This document shows, piece by piece, positions 23,201-27,591 of a stretch of DNA of 30,861 nt; position 1 is the stretch's first letter, and every line of letters begins with the position of its first letter. The DNA is from Hemicentrotus pulcherrimus (lineage: Eukaryota > Echinodermata > Echinoidea > Camarodonta > Strongylocentrotidae). Both the position numbers and the translations under genes were made by a program. The stretch covers positions 160,782 to 191,642 of the forward strand of contig BEXV01000682.1 of NCBI GenBank assembly GCA_003118195.1. The letters run 5' to 3'. Below the pieces are notes generated by a model. It did not search any database, was not told where the DNA came from, and saw only the letters and a list, made by a program, of their open reading frames with translations.

Positions 23201-23236
23201 TTTGGGACCAAACTTGGGATGAACTCTCCTTTCTGA
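1254..23236 (+). CDS. TMEM94: TMEM94 (ERMA), P-type-ATPase-like ER membrane protein, 28 coding exons
   Basis: Exons by similarity and GT/AG sites: 1254-1629, 2091-2287, 3016-3155, 3365-3467, 4254-4340, 5179-5292, 5768-5821, 6538-6651, 7144-7330, 7755-7807, 8125-8190, 8858-8985, 10008-10101, 10802-10919, 11697-11799, 12720-12896, 14725-14866, 15458-15715, 16133-16852, 17365-17464, 18295-18403, 18899-19091, 19398-19643, 19994-20139, 20877-20974, 21356-21449, 22494-22667, 23164-23236. They sum to 4,464 nt: 1,487 residues plus TGA, every phase matching. Human TMEM94 is about 1,356 residues. Diagnostic blocks are LVNLP, CCVDKRG, FAYQPM, GWNCHISL, IDNVPLLVPLFTD and C-terminal TKLGMNSPF. Work on the vertebrate protein places it in the ER membrane and links it to magnesium uptake; that function is transferred by homology. 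The ATG at 1254 matches the vertebrate N-terminus and immediately follows a splice acceptor. Introns 1630-2090, 7331-7754, 7808-8124, 15716-16132, 16853-17364 and 19644-19993 hold nothing I recognise. Confidence 0.93.
2317..2442. repeat. 126-bp foldback element in TMEM94 intron
   Basis: The ends are AGGCCTTTAAAAAAA and its complement. Further in, TGTTGTATTGCCCTTT on the left pairs with AAAGGGCAATACAACA on the right. Arms are about 36-42 bp around a 45-50 bp loop. The form suits a miniature inverted-repeat transposon remnant. I see only one copy here and no clear target duplication. Confidence 0.75.
3016..5292 (+). CDS. TMEM94: TMEM94 exons 3-6: actuator-like tail and TM3-TM4
   Basis: Exon 3 (3016-3155) encodes residues 192-237 and includes FQVMDTPYIPHLR, corresponding to the vertebrate FRVLETP block. 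Exon 4 (3365-3467) and exon 5 (4254-4340) carry the third membrane segment, about residues 268-286. Exons 5-6 (exon 6 5179-5292) carry the fourth, with core HTVLPLLPLCLPLIWISL. P-type pumps usually have a PEGL-like proline in TM4. Here the run of prolines in VLPLLPLCLPL stands at that place, but I cannot claim an ion site. Phases are 2, 0, 0 and 0 at the four donors. Confidence 0.88.
3531..4005 (+). repeat. Repeat family A, copy 1 (worn ends)
   Basis: Shares long blocks with the copies at 6101-6369, 10118-10504 and 12937-13852, for example CTCATGCTGCAATCA, TTTAGGTCAGTCAGGAAT, AACCAGTCACTCAAAGATTT and GGGCCATGCATCTCAGATT. Its terminal TTAAAGGG/CCCTTTAA is no longer intact. Confidence 0.8.
4442..4469. 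repeat. Poly-C run with one ambiguous base
   Basis: A 28-nt cytosine run contains a single N at 4463. It is a homopolymer that sequencing reads poorly, so its true length is uncertain. Confidence 0.95.
4870..5125. repeat. Pyrimidine-rich imperfect repeat (CTCCTGCTC / CAACTCTACT units)
   Basis: A long CT-rich stretch with irregular repeats of ACTC, CTCCT and CAACT words in the intron before exon 6. It has little G. No open coding pattern is seen. Confidence 0.5.
5768..7330 (+). CDS. TMEM94: TMEM94 exons 7-9: linker and degenerate phosphorylation motif
   Basis: Exon 7 (5768-5821) is an 18-codon acidic linker. Exon 8 (6538-6651) ends with NLLQGLGSVT. Exon 9 (7144-7330, phase 1) opens with SLCCVDKRGILSTPDPTPEK. 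This is the position of the P-type ATPase DKTGTLT motif: Asp401 and the DK.G frame are kept but both threonines are gone, as in the vertebrate protein, where the motif also reads DK-x-G. Autophosphorylation therefore cannot be assumed. The rest of exon 9 is a Ser/Asp-rich then Lys-rich disordered stretch. A partial duplicate of this exon lies in the preceding intron at 7067-7113. Confidence 0.9.
6101..6369 (+). mobile_element. Repeat family A, copy 2, MITE with TTAA ends
   Basis: Begins TTAAAGGGATACGG and ends ACGATCCCTTTAA, an inverted pair with TTAA on both outer ends. It is shorter than the other copies because the block containing CTCATGCTGCAATCA is missing, so it is internally deleted. 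Same orientation as copy 1. It has no coding capacity. Confidence 0.8.
7067..7113 (+). pseudogene. Partial intronic duplicate of TMEM94 exon 9 (pseudo-exon)
   Basis: This stretch matches 7196-7242 inside exon 9 at 42 of 47 positions and lies 129 bp upstream of it, in direct orientation. It reads in the same frame (EKVFFTSRLSDDD against EKVFFMSSLSDDD) and then meets a TAG at 7141-7143, the very bases that form the exon 9 acceptor. It has no donor of its own that I can see, so it looks like a decaying tandem duplication, not a used exon. Confidence 0.75.
7755..12896 (+). CDS. TMEM94: TMEM94 exons 10-16: nucleotide-binding-like domain
   Basis: Exons: 7755-7807, 8125-8190, 8858-8985, 10008-10101, 10802-10919, 11697-11799 and 12720-12896, covering residues about 458-703. 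Recognisable blocks are EVLTLSQDSS, VEFDETNWDRHISSLKP, QVMGFTDQATENFELKQ, LALYKLP, CSEFWDGSNLYPL and KKILDFYQRATLSSYCTAFA. The last two match the P-type ATPase N-domain pattern in which a KGAPE-type loop leads to a CS..W..G block and an LA(F)xPL strand; here the strand reads FAYQPM. A canonical KGAPE lysine loop is not seen. A basic stretch, RRFARSRSFIKKR, lies in exon 14. Exon 16 ends in phase 2, just before an intron containing the 495-bp gap. Confidence 0.88.
8217..8290. repeat. CT microsatellite
   Basis: TCTC-type dinucleotide runs with short CCC interruptions follow the donor of exon 11. The apparent Ser/Leu-rich reading frame across it is only the repeat. Confidence 0.9.
9024..9339. repeat. 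About 316-bp foldback with TGGGGGTGTTTCACAAAG-like ends
   Basis: The left end TGGGGGTGTTTCACAAAG is the approximate reverse complement of the right end CTTCGTAAAACACCCCCCA. Further inside, left AAGTTGAATTTTA pairs loosely with right TAAGTCGAACTTATAG. A non-autonomous inverted-repeat element is likely. Confidence 0.6.
9774..9958. repeat. CT/CCT microsatellite tract before exon 13
   Basis: About 185 nt of CT, CCT and TTTC repeats lie about 50 bp before the exon 13 acceptor, perhaps extending its polypyrimidine context. The Ser/Leu and Arg/Glu frames it creates are not genes. Confidence 0.9.
10118..10504 (-). mobile_element. Repeat family A, copy 3, intact ends, inverted
   Basis: Begins TTAAAGGGCAACG and ends CAATCCCTTTAA. 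It matches copy 1 along almost its whole length but on the opposite strand. TTAA at both outer ends fits a TTAA target duplication as used by piggyBac-type transposases. No transposase is encoded, so it is non-autonomous. Confidence 0.82.
11221..11524 (+). mobile_element. tRNA-derived SINE, copy 1
   Basis: Starts with a tRNA-like head: TGGTCTGGTGGATAAG resembles an A box, and GGGGTTCAAATCCCAG resembles a B box about 35 nt on. A non-tRNA body follows with TCCTTTGGCAAGACAT, CACCCAGGTGCTAAATGGGT and GCGCTATATAAACTTGGAAT. Two other copies in the window share these blocks. The head lacks a proper cloverleaf, so it is not a working tRNA gene. Confidence 0.75.
11904..12120. mobile_element. 217-bp MITE with about 45-bp terminal inverted repeats
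   Basis: The left arm 11904-11948 contains GTCAGTGACACAAAGACGTA and continues ACTCCATTTTTTGCCA. The right arm 12076-12120 is its reverse complement with only a few mismatches. TA stands at both outer ends, which would fit a Tc1/mariner-type target. The centre has no coding potential. Confidence 0.85.
12147..12473 (+). mobile_element. Repeat family B, copy 1, TTAA-flanked MITE
   Basis: Begins TTAAAAGTAAAGACCAGTTA and ends ATACTGGTCTTTACCTTAA. Internally it matches the minus strand of 28653-29060 (GGTTGATCATCTAGCAT, GGTTCTGGAATCATCAAAAT, GGCGGT). It starts only 27 bp after the 217-bp element, so two elements stand side by side in one intron. Confidence 0.82.
12937..13852 (+). repeat. Repeat family A, copy 4, interrupted by the assembly gap
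   Basis: 12958-13152 matches the first half of copy 1 (CTCATGCTGCAATCA, TTTAGGTCAGTCAGGAAT). 13735-13852 matches the second half (GGTATGGTAAAACCGGTCAC, TCACAGACAC). The 495 Ns, a T-rich run and some unrelated sequence lie between. The far end after 13852 is truncated. Confidence 0.7.
13153..13647. other. Assembly gap (Ns)
   Basis: There are 495 ambiguous bases between two halves of a family A repeat, directly followed by a T-rich run (13648-13680). The repeat and homopolymer explain why the assembly broke. Any exon lying here would be invisible. The flanking TMEM94 exons are in compatible phase without one. Confidence 0.99.
14271..14425. repeat. GAT/GGT trinucleotide microsatellite
   Basis: Imperfect ATG/GAT/GGT repeats in the intron before exon 17. 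All frames give runs of Asp, Met, His or Ile, which is the repeat alone. Nothing else in 13860-14724 looks like an exon. Confidence 0.9.
14725..14866 (+). CDS. TMEM94: TMEM94 exon 17: P-domain second half
   Basis: Residues about 704-751 read GQIFIGMVTSNYQAKGDIV and then NACIRFVHFS. This aligns with the P-type ATPase block that runs from the LLG..G..D.PR strand to the MLTGD motif. The TGD triad is replaced by HFS, so a normal Asp for phosphate handling is missing here, as in vertebrate TMEM94. The exon begins with one base that completes the Arg codon split from exon 16, so the reading frame closes directly across the gap-bearing intron. A further exon of length divisible by three could still be hidden in the gap. 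Confidence 0.9.
14920..15195 (-). mobile_element. tRNA-derived SINE, copy 2 (inverted, diverged)
   Basis: On the minus strand it reads a B-box-like CGCAGTTCAAGCCCCGC, then GGGAAGACATTAATCTA, ACCCAGGTGATGTAAATGGG and TGGGGTAATAAT. It parallels the SINE at 11221-11524 in the same order. The tail ends in TTATTATTATTATAA repeats. Confidence 0.65.
15458..16852 (+). CDS. TMEM94: TMEM94 exons 18-19: conserved start, then long acidic Ser-rich insert
   Basis: Exon 18 (15458-15715) begins VFSEKLGLEAGWNCHISL, a strongly conserved TMEM94 block, then turns into a Ser run and polar sequence. Exon 19 (16133-16852) is a single 240-codon exon without membrane segments. It is rich in Glu, Asp, Ser and Thr, with clusters such as EDANDEEEGDEDKDEE and PSSDPSSPSSPNS, and ends FDISNR just before the conserved AKLPRG of exon 20. 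As I recall the vertebrate protein, it has only some 75 residues between the same two conserved blocks. The insert is probably a disordered, phosphorylatable cytosolic loop. Frame and both splice sites are intact. Confidence 0.88.
17365..19091 (+). CDS. TMEM94: TMEM94 exons 20-22: hinge region and approach to TM5
   Basis: Exon 20 (17365-17464) carries AKLPRGI and IDNVPLLVPLFTD. Exon 21 (18295-18403) carries EMVEIMQENGEVVCCLGSS then LNITNASIFAQADIS, and exon 22 (18899-19091) continues IGLEP. This is the place of the P-type hinge GDGxNDAPAL...ADIGIA. The fold signature ADIS-IG is kept, but both hinge aspartates are lost (GSSLNIT for GDGxNDA). Exon 22 ends SLLTSLPCSLSFHRMDNISL, matching the vertebrate LNSLPCSLTF block. 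Phases are 1, 2 and 0. Confidence 0.9.
17527..17677. repeat. About 150-bp foldback with CCCATTTCACAAAG-like ends
   Basis: The left end GGGACCCATTTCACAAAG is an approximate reverse complement of the right end TTATGTGAAATGGGGCTC. Inner ATGACAAA and TGTCATTTTTCACTG words are also repeated in both orientations. It resembles in form the element at 9024-9339 but is a different length and sequence. Confidence 0.6.
18477..18615. repeat. Possible worn third copy of family B
   Basis: Begins TTAAAGGTAAAGGTCTGG and ends AAAGTCTTTATACATTAA, a degenerate version of the family B ends with TTAA outside. The internal sequence does not obviously match the other copies, so it may be a related short element or chance. 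Confidence 0.3.
19398..23236 (+). CDS. TMEM94: TMEM94 exons 23-28: six C-terminal membrane segments and GMN tail
   Basis: Exon 23 (19398-19643) has two hydrophobic segments around residues 1220-1243 and 1252-1270, followed by MTQATGKN, which matches the vertebrate MATGKN block. Exon 24 (19994-20139) has one at about 1294-1325. Exons 25-26 (20877-20974, 21356-21449) have one at about 1359-1382, followed by PLWRKPPFRN. Exons 26-27 (exon 27 22494-22667) have one at about 1396-1420 and another at about 1439-1458. With TM1-TM4 this makes ten. Exon 28 (23164-23236) encodes QKRTKLQFGTKLGMNSPF and TGA. The GMN triplet at 23216-23224 is the motif known from CorA/Mrs2 magnesium channels and highlighted in TMEM94. 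Confidence 0.92.
20598..20778. mobile_element. Repeat family C, copy 1 (CAGTCAAACCTGTCTA ends)
   Basis: The left end CAGTCAAACCTGTCTA is the complement of the right end GACAGGTTTGACTG, with GTGGCC / GGCCAC words repeated within. No coding capacity. It is a short non-autonomous inverted-repeat element in the intron before exon 25. Confidence 0.8.
21003..21110. repeat. TATC/TCTC microsatellite
   Basis: TATATC, TATC and then TC repeats lie just downstream of the exon 25 donor. There is no coding signal. Confidence 0.9.
21450..22493 (+). other. Long TMEM94 intron without recognised gene
   Basis: This 1,044-bp intron holds an AT microsatellite near 21735-21775 and a possible worn foldback between about 22098 and 22460 (CATTCACAC near the left, GTGAATGCAG near the right). 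I see no exon in it. Confidence 0.6.
22704..22929. mobile_element. Repeat family C, copy 2
   Basis: The left end ACAGTCAAACCTATCTATAA pairs with the right end TATAGACAGGTTTGGCTGT. Internal CTGTCTACAAAGACCAC occurs twice in direct orientation, at about 22795-22812 and 22865-22882, so the centre has grown by tandem copying. TA stands outside both ends. Confidence 0.8.
22941..23060 (+). mobile_element. tRNA-derived SINE, copy 3 (short)
   Basis: Starts GTGGCCTAGTGGATAAG (A-box-like), then GAGGTTCGAATCCTGCC (B-box-like), then ACACTAATGTCCTTTGGCTGG and GGGTAATAATAT. It shares head and body order with the copy at 11221 but lacks the middle. It sits about 10 bp after the inverted-repeat element at 22704-22929. 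Confidence 0.7.
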
Positions 23237-24159
23237 ATGTTCAGTTATGCAGTATTCCTCTTGCATGGTGGTGCAGAATTAGATAACCACCTTTTGTTAT
23301 TCCTGAAATTAACCACGAGATATATTTGAGTTGAATGTTGTTCTGGAGCATTTGATATTGATCAGGACATATTGTATTCGAGTAAATTTTATTTTTGTGA
23401 CTGGTTATTTTAAATACAATTTATTTTGTAGTTATGGCTGCACAATTATGTTTATATATCATGTTGGTAATCATCTTTTAAACTATTCTGTTAGACTATT
23501 TGTTGCTGTTTGATAAATATTTATTTACAATGCTGGAAAAAGTAACATTTTGCGAACATAATGTACAAGTAAAAGGTACTTATATTTATATTCCTTTTTT
23601 TTTTTAATTCTGTACTTTACATCTCTTCACATAGTTGTATTTTGCTTTTCTTTCTATTTCTCTTTACTCCCTCTCTTCCAAATGTATTTATTCTGTTCTA
23701 ATCTTGTTTATGTTACTTTCAAAATGCACCACCTTTCAAGAAATATGTACCGGTAGATTTTTACAATCCTGAAGATGTGCAATACGTAGGAGTATGTAGT
23801 CAACTAAGAAAACTGAGATGCACACTATGAGAGCTGTGCCTTCCTTGAAATTAATGTGCAAATTTTGTAAGATTTGTTACACTTTGTAGTCATTTGTATG
23901 AAATCAGGTACCGGTAGGCATGATAATTAGAAAAAGTGACACGATTCCAGTGCTTTCCGAGGAGTGTATCAGTTTACACAAGTATTGTTCCATACTGATA
24001 CATTAATTTTTTAATTTGTCATCACAAATTGTCAATACACATATGTTTCAAAGTTAGGAACCATTCAATAGATTTATAGATATATACCAACAAAAATCAA
24101 GACGCATTTTGAGTAGCATGTGTATTTTTAAAAAAAATTATTTTTAAGACGAAGGTGAA

Positions 24160-24165
24160 AATAAA
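24160..24165 (+). terminator. Candidate poly(A) signal for TMEM94
   Basis: A canonical AATAAA lies about 0.92 kb after the stop codon, followed within 20 nt by a T-rich run that could serve as the downstream element. Other weaker variants exist, so the choice is tentative. Confidence 0.4.
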
Positions 24166-25153
24166 AGGCCCTGATTTTTTTTTTTTTAATTCTGGCATTA
24201 GAAATACAAAGTAATTCATAATTAACAGTGTCATGTTTGTATGTTTTTATATGGACATTATCTTAACGTCACAATCTTGTCACTCTGTAGAGTAAGTTCT
24301 CACAAATCTGTGTTGATAAAGTTTGCAATGCTATAGCTTGTAAATAAGAGTTTATCTAATTTATTGCAGCTTTTGAATGTTGTTGATATTTGTACTTACG
24401 AAAACACCCCATATACCGTATATATACCAGAGATAGAACATGAATGTAACTGCTATAAAAAAAAGTTGTGTTTTTCATGCCAGAATACCTCAAAAAGAGG
24501 ACCATTTGTTTGTAAAATGCTAGATAGAATATGTTCAGAACATTCAGGGGATAACAAATCTTGATAGGAAATGCTGTCCTTCTTGTTTCTGACCACAAAA
24601 AATCATCCAAATTAATTTATATATTTAGTTGTTTCAAACATCAGTTTTGCTCCAGTGATGATGGTGCTCGCTTTAGTGGTGAATGTTTCAGCTACACATT
24701 ACACTTTGTATGACCCTTGTTTTTATTAGTGTTTCTTTCTCAATTTAATTAGAATTTTATACAAGAATTTCAATAATTTTAACAAATTTGGAAATGGATA
24801 TTTCATATCTGTGATTGAAATATCACCTTACAAATGTAACTTAAATCTCAAAATTCTAACAAAGTTTATAACTTTTTTAATCCAATTTCTATAATGACAT
24901 CAATTTGAAGGAAAACAAAAAATGTACCTAACAAGGAAAATATTTGTCTCTATTCAATATCTGGATAACAGCAGTTCATTTTAATTGCACTGTACTTGAT
25001 TTGTAAAAACAATCTTCAATACATTGAGACATATGTTTTCTTTTCTCTTGTGTCTTTCAAGTGCAAGTTTATCTGAATGCATCTCCATTTGTTGAAACAT
25101 AATACAAAACAAGAAAATGCCACAGAGAATCAGAAATACATGTATAATAACTA

Positions 25154-25159
25154 TTTATT
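25154..25159 (-). terminator. Candidate poly(A) signal for MRPS7
   Basis: The plus strand TTTATT reads AATAAA on the minus strand, about 0.84 kb after the MRPS7 stop. No cleavage evidence is available from sequence alone. Confidence 0.35.
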
Positions 25160-25993
25160 TTATCACAAATGATTCTTCAAAATTCAAGAGTCCAAGATTT
25201 TGTTCATGTATATCAGTTCACAGCAATTAGCAAATATTGATGTTAATGATATTACTATACATATGATACACATGTAAGTTCAATCCAGAGTTTACTCAAA
25301 ACCTCTTTCCAGAAGAGACAAAAGGTTAAACAAAAAAATATCTCTCAAGTCAAATGATGACGGGTTTAATGAAATACTGGTAATTAACCCAAGTTTGAGG
25401 ATCTTAAAATAAAATGAAGAATTAAACTTTTTTTTAGCCCGATGTTTTTGATTTGGAATTGTATTTAGATTTGCTTCCAGCATTATTATCCAGCCAATTA
25501 ATTCACCATTAGGATTGATCCTAATAGAATATCAACTGATAGATTTAAAATTCCAACAGTAATGTAACACTACATCTCTTTCCATATCATCATCATTTGT
25601 TATTTATGGGTTAAACTTTGGGGTCCACCTTGTAAAGTTAAAATTATATTTTACTATAATTATGTCCATGCTTTCCAAACAATGATCGATCCTTGCAAAA
25701 CAAAGACGCCTCGTTTCAATATCCCTCAACAGATCCATACATATCGATCTCCACGGGTAGCTTTCAATGCAGGTTGGATTGTAGATGCAGATAACTTCAG
25801 TACACCTCTGACACTGAAACAGCTTTCCAACGATCCTAAAAAAATCAAGTCTGTTTGAAACTTCATGCTTTCCAATATCCTCTTACAAGATTGCATGCAG
25901 TATTGCAGTCCTTTTTGAGGTCCAGCTGTACATGAACTGTAAATTTCGAGACTTGTCAATAAGTTTGTTTTTTCACCATTGTGAGACTGTTCA

Positions 25994-27051
25994 TCACCAC
26001 CACCTGAAGTGTGCATACGCTCTATTGGCCTCACACTGCCTGTGAAGATCGTGTTTCCTTTTCACAACATTGCCCTGTAACAAGAAGGAGAAATCATAAT
26101 AAATTAATAATTGTTATAGAAATGAATGTTCATCTTTCTCCCTCCCTCTAGGGGAAAGGGGGGGGGTCAAATAATATGTAATATGTGAATTGTGTCTTTG
26201 GGGGATAAAAAGAGCATCAGTATCTTTATGGTGTCACAACAAATATTAACTGATAGATTCATGATATAAATTGCTGTAGAGATTACAGGAAAAGTAGAAA
26301 AGACGTAATTATAACTAAAACAGTCTAAAACTCTTCAGGGTGTGCTGATCAGCATGCTTTTAAAAATTTCTAAATATACTTTAGAGGGCTCTTTTAATCT
26401 AACAAAATATATATTTGGGACTTTTCCCTCTTAGATCATGCAAGCAATTGAAGTGTCATCTAAAATAGCTTTGCTATATAACTTCATATCAGAACATATT
26501 GAAAATAAGAAGTAGCAGAGGATTTGAACATTGTAAACCTACCTGATTATGAAATGCATCTAGGAATTCTTGAGCTAATTTCTCTGGCATATGCATCTTG
26601 AGCGGTTTCTTCTCACACTCTTGCAGTATCCATTTCATGGCTAGAAACCGTTGTCTGTTATCCTTCAGGGGTGATGGAACCTGGAATATTAAAGAAGGGG
26701 AAAGGAAAGGCTCGTGATGAGTAGAGGAAAGAATAGTGGTTTGGCTCAAAATGATTTTAGCCACGGTACAGGTTGAAGCATCTGAATGCCTTGAACTGTG
26801 TATTTCATGGGTATCATATTTGTATTTTGTGTGTGTTCTATGGGTACCATGGCATGGTGTAAGCAAGAGTTTGAATTTTACTAAGACGCTCTATCTGAGG
26901 ACATATGCATCAGGCTAGAATTTCTAGCCTGGTGCATATGTCCTCAGATAGAGCGTCTTCTCTAAAGTTGGATCTTTCTCTCTATCTATCTCTCTCGCAC
27001 ACCCACATACACACTCTCTCCCACACACACACACTCTCTCTCTCTCTCTTC

Positions 27052-27135
<84 letters not shown>

Positions 27136-27591
27136 ACAGGTACAGTTAATACTAAATAGGCATATGGGACACACACAAAATAATCATATATTGGGACAAA
27201 TGCACAGGGACTGGGACGAAAAAACACAAATCATATATTGCTTTGAGTGACAGAAGAACAGCCAGGCAGAAGGACAATACTGGAGCACCAAGAGCTTAAT
27301 TGCACAACAGGCACAAATGCAATACAAGAAGCCAATATCATTTTGGTAAACAAAATATCAAATTTCAGTTGTTACATCGTGAAAGCTTTCAAGAAAGATA
27401 CTGGTAAGAGTATCCCATGTTACCTGATAGTTCTTGCCACCTCGCTTGATGGTGACGAGACCCATGGAAGGTTTGCAGTTGTCTATGGCCTTCATGAAGA
27501 TGACCCTGGGACTGGTCTCTAGACTGGACTTGTCCATCTCGGATGCCCTGTTGTACTTCTCCACTTGCTTTGACTTGATGATTTCAAAAGT
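25994..27591 (-). CDS. MRPS7: MRPS7 last three exons (conserved uS7 core and C-terminus)
   Basis: Exon 27591-27424 (56 codons, phase 0 both ends) encodes [20 protein letters not shown] and onward to GGKNYQ. Exon 26680-26543 (46 codons) encodes [20 protein letters not shown] and onward to AFHNQ. The terminal exon 26074-25994 encodes [20 protein letters not shown], then AHFRWW and the stop. Acceptors TTCCAG and TTACAG and donors GTAACA and GTAGGT are all canonical. The Arg/Lys-rich C-terminal helix is the classical rRNA-binding tail of uS7. Confidence 0.95.

Larger units (their letters stand above)
23237..25993. other. Convergent intergenic interval with both 3' untranslated regions
   Basis: TMEM94 ends at 23236 on the plus strand and MRPS7 ends at 25994 on the minus strand, so this 2.76-kb AT-rich stretch is the shared 3' space. 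It holds only short reading frames with no recognisable protein. A plus-strand AATAAA at 24160-24165 and a minus-strand AATAAA at 25159-25154 are plausible cleavage signals. They would give non-overlapping tails of about 0.9 and 0.85 kb. Confidence 0.7.

Noticed and set aside
24364..24564. 66-codon Cys-containing frame in the 3' region of TMEM94
   Set aside because: It lies in the intergenic or untranslated interval and has no known domain. The cysteines are irregularly spaced.
25726..26034. 102-codon minus frame overlapping the last MRPS7 exon
   Set aside because: Different frame from the conserved [10 protein letters not shown]...RWW exon, so it is 3'UTR read out of frame.
26905..27227. 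Poly-Pro and poly-Gly frames
   Set aside because: Translation of the poly-C run, inside an MRPS7 intron.
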